Source of the DNA: an uncultured Williamsia sp.
GTDB lineage: Bacteria; Actinomycetota; Actinomycetes; Mycobacteriales; Mycobacteriaceae
Reading direction: 5' to 3'
Length of the DNA: 64,000 nt
Assembly: GCF_947494875.1 (NCBI RefSeq)
Contig: NZ_CANLWM010000002.1
Span: 62,001 to 126,000, forward strand
Part shown: piece after piece, positions 15,233 to 26,273 of the stretch
Layout: each line of letters opens with the position of its first letter
How positions within the stretch are numbered: the stretch's first letter is position 1
The notes under the pieces: model-generated
Told to the model about the DNA's origin: nothing
Seen by the model: the letters and a program-made list of their open reading frames with translations, nothing else
The model's database searches: none
Translations under genes and position numbers: made by a program

Positions 15233-16029
15233 GGTGTTCCTCTCGTCGTGAGCGGCGGGGTGTGCGCCGGGTCCTGCGATGACTGTTCGCGCTGGGCCGA
15301 TGGGCCGGAGACCCCTCGGCGTCCCGGCGTCGTGCGGTAGAGACGACGTTTGCTGATGTACTGCACCACCCCGTCGGGGACGAGGTACCAGATCGGCCTG
15401 CCGTCGCGGGCCCGGTCCCGGCAGTCGGTGGACGAGATCGCCAGCGCCGGCACCTCGATGAGGTGCAGCGAGTCCGGCGGCAGGTTCTGCAGGTGGGCAC
15501 CGAGGTGCGCGGCACCGAGTTCGTAGCCGGGGCGGCTGACCCCGACGAACGTCGCCAGCGAGAACAGCTCCTCCCAGTCGTGCCAGGTGAGGATCGAGGC
15601 GAGCGCGTCGGCGCCGGTGATGAAGAACTGGTCGGCGTCGGGATGCAGCCGGTGCAGGTCGCGCAGGGTGTCCACCGTGTAGGTGTTGCCCTCGCGTTCG
15701 ATGTCGACGCGGCTCACCGAGAACCGGGGGTTGGCGGCGGTCGCGACCACCGTCATCAGGTACCGGTCCTCGGCGGGACTCACCGGACGCGCCGACCGTT
15801 CCGCCGGGCCGTCGCCCTCGGCCGTCTTCTGCCACGGGCGCCCGGTGGGCACGAAGACGACCTCGTCGAGGTCGAACCGGTCGGCGACCTCGTTGGCCGC
15901 GACGAGGTGCCCGTTGTGGATGGGGTCGAAGGTGCCGCCCATGACGCCGATGCGACGTCGACGCTCGCCTCCGGCAAGGCGGCGCCGTTCGCCGTGGGTG
16001 GTGGGCGCACGGCCGCCGTCGACGGGCAT
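15229..16029 (-). CDS. nadD: Nicotinate-nucleotide adenylyltransferase
   Basis: From ATG 16029 it is 266 residues. [19 protein letters not shown] ([11 protein letters not shown] at 32-42) is the nucleotidyltransferase motif and [13 protein letters not shown] is the ISSTxxR motif, so it adenylates nicotinate mononucleotide in NAD synthesis. An alternative GTG at 16074 overlaps the VWA gene stop (GTGA) and would add 15 Pro-rich residues; coupling makes it plausible. The C-terminal 35 residues are a polar extension. Confidence 0.93.
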   Translation of the reverse strand: MPVDGGRAPTTHGERRRLAGGERRRRIGVMGGTFDPIHNGHLVAANEVADRFDLDEVVFVPTGRPWQKTAEGDGPAERSARPVSPAEDRYLMTVVATAANPRFSVSRVDIEREGNTYTVDTLRDLHRLHPDADQFFITGADALASILTWHDWEELFSLATFVGVSRPGYELGAAHLGAHLQNLPPDSLHLIEVPALAISSTDCRDRARDGRPIWYLVPDGVVQYISKRRLYRTTPGRRGVSGPSAQREQSSQDPAHTPPLTTRGTP

Positions 16030-16070
16030 GCCTGCGGAGTCTACGGGTGGCCCCGGCGGCGGCGGCACGC

Positions 16071-17525
16071 TCACACCGGGAGCAGTCCGCCGATGACCTC
16101 GGCGAGTTGTCGGGCGTTGCGGCACTCGTGCATCTCGATGATGCGCGCGTAGTCCGCGGCCATCGAGTCGCCGGAGTCCCACAGCTCGCGGGACTCGGGG
16201 TTGAGCCAGTACGCGTGACGCGCACGGTCGACGAGTGTGCGCAGAGCCCCGAATCGCGGGTCGTGGTAGTTCGTGCGCCCGTCGCCGAGCACCAGCAGGG
16301 CGCCGCGATGGGTCAGCGAGTCGGCGTGGTCGGCGACGAACCCCTCGAGGGCGTGACCGTAGTCGGAGTGACCGTCGCGCGTGATCAGCCGTGCGCGGGA
16401 GAGCATCTCGTGGATCACCGAGCCGAGGTGGACGTCGGTGTCGGCGCTGCGGGCGAAGTACTCGGTGACCTCGTCGACGGTGTCGACGAAGGCGAAGACG
16501 CGGACTGCCGAGAAGTGCTGTCGCAGAGCGGCCACCAGCTGCAGCGTGAACTGGCTGAACCCCGAGACGGATCCGGACACGTCGCACAGGATCACCAGCT
16601 CCGGGCGACCGGGGCGGGGCTTGCGGTAGGTGAGCTCGATCGGCACGCCACCGGTGGACATCGATGCCCGCAGCGTCTTGCGGACGTCGACGACCCCGCG
16701 GCGGGCGCGGCGTCGTCGGATCTCGAGCTTCGCCGCGAGCAGACGGGCGAGCGGGTCGATGGTCTTGCGCAGCTCGAGGATCTCCGCACGCCCGGCGGAG
16801 AGGAACGCGATGTCCTCGGGCAGCGTCGGCACGGCGTACTCGGCGACGCGGTCACGCCCGGACCGCTCCACCATGCGGCGCCGGGTCTCCTCCGAGACGA
16901 GCTCGCCGAGTCGGTCGACGCGCCCCGCCGCCGATCGGCGGTACCGGGCCTGTGTCCCGCCGTCGTCGTCACCGGACGCCGCGGCCATCGCTGCGGCGAT
17001 GCGCGCGATGAGCGTCTGGGGACGGATGGTCGACATGGCCTGGTAGGTCGAGAAGGCCTCGCCCCGTGCCGACTCGTACCGCCCGATGCGGTCGACGATG
17101 GCCGACACGAGATCGGCCAGCCGCCCGTCGTTCTCGGCGTCGCCGTCGGCGAGCATGTCGGCGACCATCTGCCGGATCTGTTCGACATCGAGGGATCCGT
17201 CGTCGTCGGTGGGCAGGTCGGCCGCGCCGGTGCGGGCACCCGTGCCGGCGGGGAACCAGAGGTCGAACGTGGCGTCGAAGGCGGATCGGTGCATCTGCTG
17301 GGTGAGCAGTGTGCAGGCCAGGCCCTCACGGAAGGAGTTGCGATCCAACAGGTCCAGGGCCGCTGTCGCCGCGGCGGCGTCGATGAGCGCCGACGGGCCC
17401 ACCTCGATCCCCCGGTCCCGCAACGCGTCGACGAATCCGGTGAGCTGGTCGACGACGCCGCTGGGTCCCGGGTCGATCTGCTCGTCCCGGTCGTGCCGTT
17501 CGGCGCCGCGAATCGGCAACCTCAT
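16071..17525 (-). CDS. VWA-domain protein (CoxE-like), MoxR partner
   Basis: This 484-residue protein starts at ATG 17525, overlapping the MoxR stop (ATGA). The N-terminal half is helical; the C-terminal half holds [20 protein letters not shown] with the MIDAS motif DxSxS, then [12 protein letters not shown] and a later [10 protein letters not shown]. MoxR/VWA pairs act as chaperone-like modules for metal-cofactor or membrane-complex assembly. The target is unknown. The same pair sits between nadD and proA in mycobacteria. Confidence 0.9.
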   Translation of the reverse strand: MRLPIRGAERHDRDEQIDPGPSGVVDQLTGFVDALRDRGIEVGPSALIDAAAATAALDLLDRNSFREGLACTLLTQQMHRSAFDATFDLWFPAGTGARTGAADLPTDDDGSLDVEQIRQMVADMLADGDAENDGRLADLVSAIVDRIGRYESARGEAFSTYQAMSTIRPQTLIARIAAAMAAASGDDDGGTQARYRRSAAGRVDRLGELVSEETRRRMVERSGRDRVAEYAVPTLPEDIAFLSAGRAEILELRKTIDPLARLLAAKLEIRRRRARRGVVDVRKTLRASMSTGGVPIELTYRKPRPGRPELVILCDVSGSVSGFSQFTLQLVAALRQHFSAVRVFAFVDTVDEVTEYFARSADTDVHLGSVIHEMLSRARLITRDGHSDYGHALEGFVADHADSLTHRGALLVLGDGRTNYHDPRFGALRTLVDRARHAYWLNPESRELWDSGDSMAADYARIIEMHECRNARQLAEVIGGLLPV

Positions 17526-18427
17526 CGGCCGAGCTTCAACTCCGCGACCGCCGCGGCCAGGTCGGGGCGATGCTTGAGCACCACGCCGAGAGTGCGTTCG
17601 ACGACGTCGTCGTCGAGGCGGGCGCGTCTGGACTCCGCGACGCCCAACGCCAGCAGGGTCTGACCCCAGTCGATGGTCTCGGCGACCGACGGCTTCTTGC
17701 GCAGGTCCAGCGACCGCAGGACGCCGACGATGCGGATCATCTCCCGCGCGATCGCGTCGGGCAGCTGCGGGACGCGGGAGGCGAGGATCTCGCGCTCCCG
17801 GCTGGCGTCGGGGAAGTCGATGTACAGGTAGAGACACCGCCGCTTGAGCGCCTCGGACAACTCGCGGGTCGCGTTCGACGTCAGCAGCACGACGGGACGC
17901 CGTAACGCGGCGACGGTGCCCATCTCGGGGATGGTGACGGCGAAGTCGCTGAGCACCTCGAGCAGCAGTCCCTCGACGTCGACGTCGGCCTTGTCGACCT
18001 CGTCGATGAGCAGGACCGTCGGGTCCTCCCGGGCGATCGCGCGCAGCAGCGGCCGGGGCAGCAGGAACTCCTCGGAGAAGATGTCCGCCTTCGTGGCGTC
18101 CCAGTCGCGGCTGCCGGTCGACTGGATGTGCAGGATCTGCTTGGCGTGGTTCCACTCGTAGAGCGCCCGCGCCTCGTCGATGCCCTCGTAGCACTGCAGC
18201 CGGATCAGCTCCGCGTCGGCGGTGGTCGCGATGGCCCGGGCCAGCTCGGTCTTGCCGACGCCGGCGGGACCCTCGACGAGCAGCGGCTTCCCGAGGCGGT
18301 CGGCGAGGAACACCGCGGTGGTGGTCGCGTCGTCGGCGAGGTATCCGGTCTCGGCCAGACGCTCGCGGACCTGCGTGGTGTCGGTGAAGAACGGTTCGAC
18401 GGCGGGCCCGGTGGCGGCGGCGGTCAC
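17522..18427 (-). CDS. MoxR-type AAA+ ATPase
   Basis: This 301-residue protein starts at GTG 18427, overlapping the proA stop. Walker A is GPAGVGKTE, Walker B is [11 protein letters not shown], and sensor-like [17 protein letters not shown] follows. It is coupled by overlap to the VWA gene downstream, the standard arrangement for this family. Confidence 0.93.
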   Translation of the reverse strand: MTAAATGPAVEPFFTDTTQVRERLAETGYLADDATTTAVFLADRLGKPLLVEGPAGVGKTELARAIATTADAELIRLQCYEGIDEARALYEWNHAKQILHIQSTGSRDWDATKADIFSEEFLLPRPLLRAIAREDPTVLLIDEVDKADVDVEGLLLEVLSDFAVTIPEMGTVAALRRPVVLLTSNATRELSEALKRRCLYLYIDFPDASREREILASRVPQLPDAIAREMIRIVGVLRSLDLRKKPSVAETIDWGQTLLALGVAESRRARLDDDVVERTLGVVLKHRPDLAAAVAELKLGR

Positions 18428-19716
18428 GCGCGGACCTGGCCGTCGCCCCAGACGACCCATTTGGTCGAGGTGAGTTCGGGCAGTCCCATGGGGCCGCGGG
18501 CGTGCAGCTTCTGCGTCGAGATGCCGATCTCCGCGCCGAACCCGAACTCCTCGCCGTCGGTGAAGGCGGTGGAGGCGTTGACCATCACGGCCGCGGCGTC
18601 GACGCGGTCGGTGAACTCCGTTGCCACGGCGAGGTCCTCGGTGACGATCGCCTCGGTGTGCCCGGTGCCCCACCACTCGATGTGCTCGACCGCGGCGTCG
18701 AGACCGTCGACGACCTTCACCGCGATGTCGAGACTGAGGTACTCGTCGGCCCAGTCCGCGTCACCCGCGGGGACCATCCCGTCCTCGTCACCGTGCACGA
18801 CGACGCCGTGTGCCTGCAACGCCGACAGCAGCCGCGGCAGGGCGGTCTCGGCGATCGCGGCGTCGACGAGCAGCGTCTCGGCGGTGTTGCAGACGCTCGG
18901 CCGGCGGGTCTTTGCGTTCACGACGATCCGCTCGGCGATGTCGAGATCGGCTGCGGCGCCGACGTAGACGTGGCAGTTGCCTGTCCCGGTCTCGATGGTC
19001 GGGACGGTGGCGTCACGGACCACCGAGGCGATGAGACCCGCTCCCCCGCGCGGGATCACGACGTCGACGAGACCGCGTGCGCGGATCAGGGCGGTCACGC
19101 TGGAGCGGTCCGCCGACGGGAGCAGCGACACGCAGTCGGCCGAGAGGCCGTGGGCGGTGAGGGCGTCGCGCAGGATCGCGACGAGCGCGGCGTTGGAGTC
19201 GGCCGCGGACGACGACCCCCGCAGCAGCACAGCGTTCCCGGACTTGCACGCGATCCCGAACGCGTCGACGGTGACGTTGGGCCGGGCCTCGTAGACCATG
19301 CCGATGACCCCGAGCGGCACGCGCACCTGGCGCAGGCGCAGGCCGTTGGGGAGGGTCTTGCCGGCGATCACGTCGCCGATCGGGTCGGGCAGGACGGCGA
19401 CCTGACGCAGCCCGTCGGCGATGCCGACGACACGGTCGGCGGTCAGCCGCAGGCGGTCGAGGAGGCTGCCGGAGGTGCCGGCGGCCTCCGCGCGGGCGAT
19501 GTCGCGGGCGTTGGCGGCGAGGACCTCCTCGCTGCGCGCCAGCAGGGCGTCGGCCGCGGTCGTGAGGACCGCGTTCTTCGTGACGGTCGTCGCGCGCGCC
19601 AGCGCACGGGCGGCGGTCCGGGCCGCACGGGCGGCGGCCTCGACCTGCTCGGTGACCGCGGGGTCGGGACGTGACGTCTCGGAGCCGGCGGCGTCGAGGA
19701 CGGTGGGAGCACTCAC
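18424..19716 (-). CDS. proA: Gamma-glutamyl phosphate reductase
   Basis: The 430-residue product is of normal length. It carries [20 protein letters not shown], the catalytic Cys in [13 protein letters not shown] and the C-terminal [20 protein letters not shown]. It reduces gamma-glutamyl phosphate in proline synthesis using NADPH. GTG 19716 is preceded by TACGCT seven bases away, suggesting a leaderless mRNA. It heads a long overlapping run down to degV. proB is not adjacent here. Confidence 0.96.
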   Translation of the reverse strand: MSAPTVLDAAGSETSRPDPAVTEQVEAAARAARTAARALARATTVTKNAVLTTAADALLARSEEVLAANARDIARAEAAGTSGSLLDRLRLTADRVVGIADGLRQVAVLPDPIGDVIAGKTLPNGLRLRQVRVPLGVIGMVYEARPNVTVDAFGIACKSGNAVLLRGSSSAADSNAALVAILRDALTAHGLSADCVSLLPSADRSSVTALIRARGLVDVVIPRGGAGLIASVVRDATVPTIETGTGNCHVYVGAAADLDIAERIVVNAKTRRPSVCNTAETLLVDAAIAETALPRLLSALQAHGVVVHGDEDGMVPAGDADWADEYLSLDIAVKVVDGLDAAVEHIEWWGTGHTEAIVTEDLAVATEFTDRVDAAAVMVNASTAFTDGEEFGFGAEIGISTQKLHARGPMGLPELTSTKWVVWGDGQVRA

Positions 19717-19723
19717 GCCGACG

Positions 19724-19729
19724 AGCGTA
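19724..19729 (-). promoter_or_regulatory. -10 hexamer of proA (leaderless type)
   Basis: TACGCT on the minus strand is followed by seven bases and the proA GTG, the spacing expected for transcription starting at the start codon. Confidence 0.45.
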
Positions 19730-19768
19730 ACCCGCGCGACCTGCGCCGCCCGGGGTCGGTCGGGCCGC

Positions 19769-20449
19769 TCAGCACCGCCCCAGCGCGGTCCGCAGCACCG
19801 CCACCGACCGCGCGTCGACGCTCAGTCGATACGTCGCGGCCACCAGCACGAACTGCGCGGCGTACCGGCAGCGGAACGGCGCGTGCGGTGGCATCCACTC
19901 CCCGGGCGGCGAGTCGCTCTTGTCCTGGTTCGAGCGTCCGTCGACGGCCACGAGGTTCGCGGGATCGTTCGCGAAGGTCAGGCGCAGTCGCGGACCCCAC
20001 GCGTGTGCGCCGGCGTCCCAGGCGTAGGCCAGCGGGACGATGTGGTCGATCTGGACCGTCCCGCCGCGCTCACGGCCACGTCGGAAGTCGACGCGGTCAC
20101 CGGTGTACGGGCTGCGCATCTCCCCGGAGGACACCGCCCTCGGGCAGGCGGTGGTGGCGACGTGGGTCGTGTCCCGCAGGTCCCGGTCGAGGATGTCGTC
20201 ACGGGTGTCGCATCCGTTGCCGGCCAGCGCCGCATCCGATCCATCGTCCCAGGCGGGACCGAACGCCGTGCGGTCGTAGTCGTCGCGGTGCGTGCGCGCC
20301 GGGACGGTCGTCAGGGTCGCCAGTGCCGCGAGCGCCGGGGCGGCGTCGGTCCGCGGGCCCGCCGCGGGGCGCGTGAGCACCGACTGCGTGGCGACCGCGA
20401 CGGAGAGCGCCGTGCAGACGGTCAGCGCGAGCCAGGCGCGTGTGCTCAG
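19769..20449 (-). CDS. Secreted DUF1524 (HNH-like) nuclease family protein
   Basis: The mature domain is clear: [34 protein letters not shown] and [20 protein letters not shown] carry the DUF1524 HNH motifs. An N-terminal membrane/signal segment ([19 protein letters not shown]) precedes it. No ATG, GTG or TTG is found before the signal segment. The best candidate is a rare CTG at 20449 (226 residues); a GTG further in would remove the signal. The upstream frame runs into recG. It is probably an extracellular nuclease, related to the island protein at 7094-8266. Confidence 0.7.
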   Translation of the reverse strand: MSTRAWLALTVCTALSVAVATQSVLTRPAAGPRTDAAPALAALATLTTVPARTHRDDYDRTAFGPAWDDGSDAALAGNGCDTRDDILDRDLRDTTHVATTACPRAVSSGEMRSPYTGDRVDFRRGRERGGTVQIDHIVPLAYAWDAGAHAWGPRLRLTFANDPANLVAVDGRSNQDKSDSPPGEWMPPHAPFRCRYAAQFVLVAATYRLSVDARSVAVLRTALGRC

Positions 20450-20477
20450 CGGGTGGGCGCGTCGGGCGCGCGGGGCG

Positions 20478-22760
20478 TCAGGACTTGTCGAGGTAGGAGA
20501 TCCGCGACGGTCCCATGACGGCGTCGACGAGGTCGGCGAGTGGACGGTGGTCGGCGAGGGTGAGGTCGGCGTGCACGACCTCCGTCGCGAGCCCGCGGGC
20601 GTCGTCGATGACGTCGGCGTCCTCCACCAGCGAGAGGAACCGCAGCGACGACGCCTCACCGGACTGCACAGCACCGAGCACGTCCCCCTCCCGGCGCGTC
20701 ATGAGGTCGACGCGCGCCAACTCGAACCCGTCATTGGACGCAGCGACCGCCCTCAGGCGTTCCATCGACGGCGAGGAGTCTCCCGCGGAGGTGCGCAGGA
20801 AGCACCGTCCGGGCAGCCCACCTCGGCCGACGCGGCCGCGGAGCTGGTGCAGCTGGCTCACCCCGAACCGGTCGGCGTCGACGATCACCATGGTGGTCGC
20901 GTTCGCGACGTCGACACCGACCTCGATGACGGTGGTGGACACGAGGATGTCGATCTCCCCGCGCGTGAAGGCGTCCATGACAGCGTTCTTGTCGTCGGCG
21001 GGCAGGCGGCCGTGCAGCAGCTCGACGCGGTGCCGACCCAGGGGCCCGGCGGTCAGTTCGGCGAACATGTCGACCGCCGAGGTGGTGGGTCGCGCCGCGC
21101 GGTCACCGCCACCGCCCTCGGCGGCGCGCTTGGCCGACCGTTGCCCCTCGGGTGTGCCGTCGTCGCCGATGCGCGAGCAGACCACGTACACCTGCCGACC
21201 CGCACCGACCTCCTCGTCGACGACCTCCCAGAGCCGCCGCTCCCATTTCTCCTTGCCCGCGGGCACGACGTTGGTGGTGATCGGTTGTCGACCAGCCGGC
21301 AGTTCCCGCAGTGTCGAGGTCTCGAGATCCCCGTAGACCGTCATGGCCACCGTCCGCGGGATGGGCGTGGCGGTCATCACCAGCATGTGCGGGACGACGT
21401 CGCCGCGTCCCCGGGAGCGCAGGGTGTCGCGCTGCTCCACGCCGAACCGGTGCTGTTCGTCGACGACGACGAGTCCCAGGTCGAAGAACTCGACCTTCTC
21501 CTCCAGCACGGCGTGGGTGCCGATGACGATCCCCGCGGTCCCGGTGACGGTGGCCAGCATCGCCTCCTTGCGCGCCTGCGTCCGCAACGATCCGGTGAGC
21601 AGCGCGACGGCCGTGGCGTCGGGGTCGGCGCCCAGTTCGCCGGCGATCGCCAGGTCGCCGAGCATGCGGGTGATGGTGCGGTGGTGTTGCGCGGCCAGCA
21701 CCTCGGTCGGGGCCAACAGGACGCACTGGCGCCCGTTGTCGACCATGCGGAGCATGCACAGCAACGCCACGAGCGTCTTGCCCGACCCGACCTCGCCCTG
21801 CAGCAGTCGGCTCATCGGTTCACCCGCCGACAGGTCGGCGCGGATCTCGTCCAGCACCGTCCGCTGGCCGTCGGTGAGTGTGAACGGCAGGCGCTCGAGG
21901 AGACGGTCCTCGAGTCCGCCCGCGACGGGTTCGCACCCCGGACCGGCCCGTCCGCGGTCGGCGAGACGCCGCTGCGCCAGGGCGATCTGCATCGCGAGGG
22001 CCTCGTCGAACCGCAGGCGGTCGGAGGCGCCGTCGATGTCCTCCTGCGCCTCCGGGACGTGGATGGCGCGGATCGCCTCGGCGGTCGTGACCAGGCCCCG
22101 CTGTGCCCGTTGCGCCTCGTCGAGAGCGTCCTCGCCCCACTCGACGGCGTCGAGGACCAGTTGCACCGCCTTCCAGATCGTCCACGTCTGCAGGGCTTTC
22201 GTCGCGCGGTAGATCGGCAGGACGGGCCGGTCGAAGTCGGCGGGGTCGATCTCCACGCCGTCGGCCGAGGCGCCGTTCTTCGACGTGGCGTCCGCGGCCA
22301 TGGCCGCGAGCATCGGCGAGCCGACGGCGTCCAGCCGCGGTGAGCCGGCGTCGGGCAGCACCAACCAGTCCGGGTGCGTGAGCTGGATCTGGTCGCGGAA
22401 GTACCCGACCGTCCCGGCCACCATGAGGCGCACCCCGGGGCGGAGAACCCGTTTGATGACACGGGGGTTGAAGAAGGTGACGACGTAGGTCCGCAGACCG
22501 TCGTCGACGGTCACCGAGAGGAACGTGCCCGACCGCTGCCGCATCCGGCGCTCGTCGGCGCGGGTGACGGTGCCGACCAGGGTGATCCAGTCCCCCTTCT
22601 CCGGCGCGCTGCCGCCGCTGGACTCGCCGCGCCGCACGTACCGCATCGGCGTGTACCGCAGCAGCTCTCCGACGGTGCCGATGCCCAGTTCGTCCGAGAG
22701 CTTCTGTGCGAGAGCCGGACCCACCGCCGCGGCCGGGGAATCGGAGGGACGCAGGGTCAT
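20478..22760 (-). CDS. recG: ATP-dependent DNA helicase RecG
   Basis: The 760-residue protein has the wedge/OB part first (KGDWITLVGTVTRADERRMR) and then Walker A (LLQGEVGSGKTLVALL). A DEQH box (VVVDEQHRFGVEQR) and motif VI near QLHQLRGRVGRGG follow. RecG remodels stalled forks and Holliday junctions. ATG 22760 overlaps the stop of the DhaL gene (ATGA). Two small insertions relative to E. coli RecG are Ala/Gly-rich. Confidence 0.96.
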   Translation of the reverse strand: MTLRPSDSPAAAVGPALAQKLSDELGIGTVGELLRYTPMRYVRRGESSGGSAPEKGDWITLVGTVTRADERRMRQRSGTFLSVTVDDGLRTYVVTFFNPRVIKRVLRPGVRLMVAGTVGYFRDQIQLTHPDWLVLPDAGSPRLDAVGSPMLAAMAADATSKNGASADGVEIDPADFDRPVLPIYRATKALQTWTIWKAVQLVLDAVEWGEDALDEAQRAQRGLVTTAEAIRAIHVPEAQEDIDGASDRLRFDEALAMQIALAQRRLADRGRAGPGCEPVAGGLEDRLLERLPFTLTDGQRTVLDEIRADLSAGEPMSRLLQGEVGSGKTLVALLCMLRMVDNGRQCVLLAPTEVLAAQHHRTITRMLGDLAIAGELGADPDATAVALLTGSLRTQARKEAMLATVTGTAGIVIGTHAVLEEKVEFFDLGLVVVDEQHRFGVEQRDTLRSRGRGDVVPHMLVMTATPIPRTVAMTVYGDLETSTLRELPAGRQPITTNVVPAGKEKWERRLWEVVDEEVGAGRQVYVVCSRIGDDGTPEGQRSAKRAAEGGGGDRAARPTTSAVDMFAELTAGPLGRHRVELLHGRLPADDKNAVMDAFTRGEIDILVSTTVIEVGVDVANATTMVIVDADRFGVSQLHQLRGRVGRGGLPGRCFLRTSAGDSSPSMERLRAVAASNDGFELARVDLMTRREGDVLGAVQSGEASSLRFLSLVEDADVIDDARGLATEVVHADLTLADHRPLADLVDAVMGPSRISYLDKS

Positions 22761-24487
22761 TCGATGCCCACCTGGAGCACCTCACCCGGCTGACCCGTGG
22801 TGTACGCGACGAACTCGACGCCGGGGTGTGCGGAGGAGACGTGCCGCTCGATCGCGTCGACGACGCCGCCGGCGATCTCCGACCCGGCGAGGACGGTGAC
22901 CAGTTCCCCGCCGGTGCCCAGCATCAGGTCCACCAGCGCGGTCGCCGCGGACACCTGATCCGGACCGATCACCAGGACGTCGACGCCGATCAGCCCGAGG
23001 AGGTCACCCGGTTCGCAGGTGCCCGCCAGGGTCAGCGCGGTCTCGGTGGCGGTGACGACCGACCCGCGCCGGGTCGACGCGGCCGCCTCCGCCATCGCGT
23101 AGGCGTCGGCGTCGGGCGAGGCGGAGATGTCATGGACGGCCAGCGCGGAGAGCGCCTGCACCATCGACAGCGTCGGGAGGAACACGACGGCCCGGTGCGC
23201 CGAGCGCGCCGACGCCGCGACGGTCACCAGGTCCTGCGCGGGCACCGCGCCGTTCGCCATGACGACGACGTGCGCCGCGTCGACGTCCCTGATCGCGGCC
23301 GCGATGGCCTCGGCGTCGACCGCCGTCCCGTCGGGACCGGCCCGGACCACGTGCGCACCCTCCGAGGCGAAGAGGTCCGCGGCGCCGTCCCCGGCGACCA
23401 CGGTGACCACGCCGCGGCGGCGCGCCGGCAGTCGGTCGGACGTGTCGACGGACGCCTTGTGCGCGTCGAGGACGAAGCAGGTGATGCGGATGTCGCTGAC
23501 CTCACCGACGGCGAGTCCCGCCTCGACGGCCGCGCCCGCGTCGCACGTGTGGACGTGGACGGAGAACCGCTCGCCGGTGTCCGCGCCGCTGTCCCCGACG
23601 ATCACCACCGCGTCGCCGAGATCGTCGAGTGCGGCCCGCAGCGTCGGGATCCGCGCCGCGGCGGCACCGGTGATCGCGTACATCACCTCGTAGTCCATCT
23701 CCGAGCTGACCTCGTCGCACCCGTCCTCGGCGATGGCGTGGGCTCGGGGATCGCCTCCACCCGACAGTGCCCCCTCGTACCGCCGACGCGGCGTGGCGAC
23801 GCCGGTCAGCACCTCGACCATGGCGTCGAGCAGCACCAGCAGACCGCGTCCCCCGGCGTCCACGACACCCGCCGCGGCGAGTTCGGGCAACTGCTCGGTG
23901 GTGCGGTCGAGCGCATCGGCGCAGGCGTCGGCCACGGCACGCGCGAGGTCCCCGGGCGCCGAGCCGGCCGCCTCGCCGGTGGCGGTGCGAGCGGTCTCGC
24001 GCAGGACGGTGAGCACGGTGCCCTCCCGCGGCTCGCTGACCGCACGCGTCGCCGACAGGCCGGCCAATCCGAGTCCGGCGGCCCAGAGCCGGTTGAACGA
24101 CAGCACGCCGTCGACGGTCTCGATGCCCGCGGCGTCGGCGAGACCGACCAGGACCTGCGAGAGGATGATCCCGGAGTTGCCGCGCGCCTGCGCGACCGCC
24201 GCGTCGGACCCGGCGCGCAGGACATCGGCCGCGGTCGAGCCGGACTCGGCCTCCCGGGCGGCCACCGCCGCGGCGGACATGGTGTGCAGCATGTTGCTGC
24301 CGGTGTCGGAATCGGGGATCGGGAAGACGTTGAGGTCGTTGATCTCGCCGCGCAGCACGGTCAGGCGGTCGACGCAGACGTCGAACCAGTCGCGGAGCAC
24401 CCCGGCGTCCATCCCGGCCGACGAGCCGGCACGGTCGGCCCCGCCGGTGGACCCGGCGTCGGTGTCATTTGGCCCGATCGCGCTCAT
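22757..24487 (-). CDS. DhaL/FakA-like kinase-related protein (YloV family)
   Basis: This 576-residue protein starts at ATG 24487 behind GGAAGG. The N-terminal DhaL domain has [20 protein letters not shown] and [15 protein letters not shown], the ATP/Mg-binding motifs of dihydroxyacetone kinase-like proteins. The remainder matches the FakA-type middle and C-terminal regions ([19 protein letters not shown]). FakA phosphorylates fatty acids presented by DegV proteins; a DegV gene is at 12584. The recG neighbour is conserved. Confidence 0.88.
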   Translation of the reverse strand: MSAIGPNDTDAGSTGGADRAGSSAGMDAGVLRDWFDVCVDRLTVLRGEINDLNVFPIPDSDTGSNMLHTMSAAAVAAREAESGSTAADVLRAGSDAAVAQARGNSGIILSQVLVGLADAAGIETVDGVLSFNRLWAAGLGLAGLSATRAVSEPREGTVLTVLRETARTATGEAAGSAPGDLARAVADACADALDRTTEQLPELAAAGVVDAGGRGLLVLLDAMVEVLTGVATPRRRYEGALSGGGDPRAHAIAEDGCDEVSSEMDYEVMYAITGAAAARIPTLRAALDDLGDAVVIVGDSGADTGERFSVHVHTCDAGAAVEAGLAVGEVSDIRITCFVLDAHKASVDTSDRLPARRRGVVTVVAGDGAADLFASEGAHVVRAGPDGTAVDAEAIAAAIRDVDAAHVVVMANGAVPAQDLVTVAASARSAHRAVVFLPTLSMVQALSALAVHDISASPDADAYAMAEAAASTRRGSVVTATETALTLAGTCEPGDLLGLIGVDVLVIGPDQVSAATALVDLMLGTGGELVTVLAGSEIAGGVVDAIERHVSSAHPGVEFVAYTTGQPGEVLQVGIE

Positions 24488-24579
24488 GCGGCTATCCTTC
24501 CAGGGTTGTCGTGCGGCGCGTCGAACACCTTCGACCGGCCCCGACGAGCACACCTGTCCCCCACCCGAGGAGTTCGACG

Positions 24580-24771
24580 ATGGCTGCCGTCTGTGACGTC
24601 TGTGCCAAGGGCCCCGGCTTCGGCAAGTCGGTCTCCCACTCCCACCGCCGCACCAACCGCCGCTGGAACCCCAACATCCAGACCGTGCGCGCCCAGGTCT
24701 CGCCGGGCAACCGCAAGCGGATGAACGTCTGCACGTCGTGCCTGAAGGCCGGCAAGGTCACCCGCGGCTGA
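24580..24771 (+). CDS. rpmB: 50S ribosomal protein L28
   Basis: This 63-residue protein starts at ATG 24580 behind [42 protein letters not shown] and [10 protein letters not shown] identify L28. Both CxxC pairs (CDVC, CTSC) are kept, so this is the zinc-binding form rather than the Cys-less form used under zinc limitation. It is divergent from the DhaL gene. Confidence 0.97.
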   Translation: MAAVCDVCAKGPGFGKSVSHSHRRTNRRWNPNIQTVRAQVSPGNRKRMNVCTSCLKAGKVTRG

Positions 24772-24778
24772 CGCTGCC

Positions 24779-25576
24779 GTGACCGAGCAGTCCCCCTCCG
24801 GCACGTCGCTGGTCGACGGGGTACTGCACGTCCGGGTGTCGGCTCCGAGCGCCGGGAACCCGCTCGACCCCGATGCCCTGCGGGCTGCCACCGCCGTTCT
24901 CGCCGATGTCGCCTCCGGTGACGTCCCGGCCGGCGCGGTGCTGCTGCACGGTGCGGGGTCGAACTTCTGCGCCGGCGGTGACGTCCGATCGTTCGCCGCC
25001 GCCCCCGATCGGCCGGTGTTCATCCGTTCCGTCGCCGACGCCTTCCACGCGTTCCTGCGTGGTCTCCACGCCGCCGACGTCCCCGTCGTCGCCGCGGTGC
25101 GCGGCTGGGCCGCGGGTGCCGGCCTCAGCATCGTCTGTCACGCGGACATCGCCGTGGGCGGGCCCGGCACGAACCTGCGCCCCGCCTACCCCGGCATCGG
25201 CCTGTCACCGGACGGTGGCATGAGCTGGATGCTCCCCCGCATCATCGGCCGCGCCCGCGCCCACCACGCCATCCTCACCGACAGCGTCATCACCGCGCAG
25301 GACGCGATCGCGTGGGGTCTGCTCGCCGAGGTCGCCGCCACCGACGACGACGTCCTGCCCACCGCGACAGCCGTGGCGAACGGTCTCGCCGCCGGCCCTC
25401 GGCCCGCGATCAGCGCGGCCCGTCGACTGCTCGCGGCGAGCGCCGAGAGCGGTCTCGACGCGCATCTCGACGCCGAGGCCGACACGATCTCGCACCTCGC
25501 CGGTACGCCCGGCGGCATCGAGGGCGTCGACGCGTTCGTCGAGAAGCGTCGCCCCGACTGGACCATCGGCCGCTGA
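24779..25576 (+). CDS. Enoyl-CoA hydratase/isomerase family protein
   Basis: The 265-residue product starts at GTG 24779, seven bases after rpmB, so the two probably share a transcript. GAGSNFCAGGDVRSF and VVAAVRGWAAGAGLSIVCHA form the oxyanion hole, and PAYPGIGLSPDGGMSWMLPR matches the crotonase region. The usual hydratase Glu is not evident, so isomerase or another crotonase reaction is possible. Substrate unknown. Confidence 0.88.
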   Translation: MTEQSPSGTSLVDGVLHVRVSAPSAGNPLDPDALRAATAVLADVASGDVPAGAVLLHGAGSNFCAGGDVRSFAAAPDRPVFIRSVADAFHAFLRGLHAADVPVVAAVRGWAAGAGLSIVCHADIAVGGPGTNLRPAYPGIGLSPDGGMSWMLPRIIGRARAHHAILTDSVITAQDAIAWGLLAEVAATDDDVLPTATAVANGLAAGPRPAISAARRLLAASAESGLDAHLDAEADTISHLAGTPGGIEGVDAFVEKRRPDWTIGR

Positions 25577-25592
25577 CGCGGCGCCTCCCGCG

Positions 25593-26273
25593 CTACTGGT
25601 CCAGACGCCAGTCCACCGGGTCCGCGCCGAGCTCGGCGAGGGCGGCGTTCGCCCGCGAGAACGGGCGCGATCCGAAGAACCCCCGTGACGCCGACATCGG
25701 CGACGGGTGCGCCGAGGTGATCGTGGGGACGTCGGGCATCCACTCCCGCAGCGAGCCGGCATCCTTGCCCCACAGGATCGCGACGAGCGGCGCGTCCCGG
25801 GCGACGAGTGCCTTGATGGCGCACTCGGTGACCGCCTCCCACCCCTTGCCGCGGTGGGATGCCGGCGATCCCGGAGCGACGGTGAGCACCCTGTTGAGCA
25901 GCAGGACCCCGTTGTCCGCCCACGGTGACAGATCCCCCGACTGCGGGCGGGGCAAACCCAGGTCCTCGGTGTACTCGGTGAAGATGTTCTGCAACGACCG
26001 CGGCACCGGACGGGTGTCGGGTGCAACCGAGAAGCTCAGTCCCACAGCGTGTCCCGGTGTCGGGTAGGGATCCTGGCCGACGATGAGCACCCGCACCTCG
26101 CGCATCGGTCGGGTGAACGCCCGCAGCACCATGTCACCCGGGGGCAGATAGCGACGACCGTCGGCGACCTCGTCACGCAGGAAACGACCCATCGCGGCGA
26201 TGCGGTCCTCGACGGGCGCGAGCGCCTGCGCCCACTCCGGGTCGACGAGGTCGGTGAGCGGACGGGCCGTCAT
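25593..26273 (-). CDS. ung: Uracil-DNA glycosylase (family 1)
   Basis: The 226-residue protein has [17 protein letters not shown] (water-activating Asp68), the Phe/Asn uracil pocket (LLLNRVLTV) and the leucine/His loop [19 protein letters not shown]. It removes uracil from DNA in base excision repair. The ATG overlaps the stop of the hexapeptide-repeat gene (ATGA). Confidence 0.97.
   Translation of the reverse strand: MTARPLTDLVDPEWAQALAPVEDRIAAMGRFLRDEVADGRRYLPPGDMVLRAFTRPMREVRVLIVGQDPYPTPGHAVGLSFSVAPDTRPVPRSLQNIFTEYTEDLGLPRPQSGDLSPWADNGVLLLNRVLTVAPGSPASHRGKGWEAVTECAIKALVARDAPLVAILWGKDAGSLREWMPDVPTITSAHPSPMSASRGFFGSRPFSRANAALAELGADPVDWRLDQ

Noticed and set aside
20292-22343. Long plus-strand open frame opposite recG
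   Set aside because: Shadow of recG with Arg/His/Asp-rich translation typical of antisense GC-rich frames.
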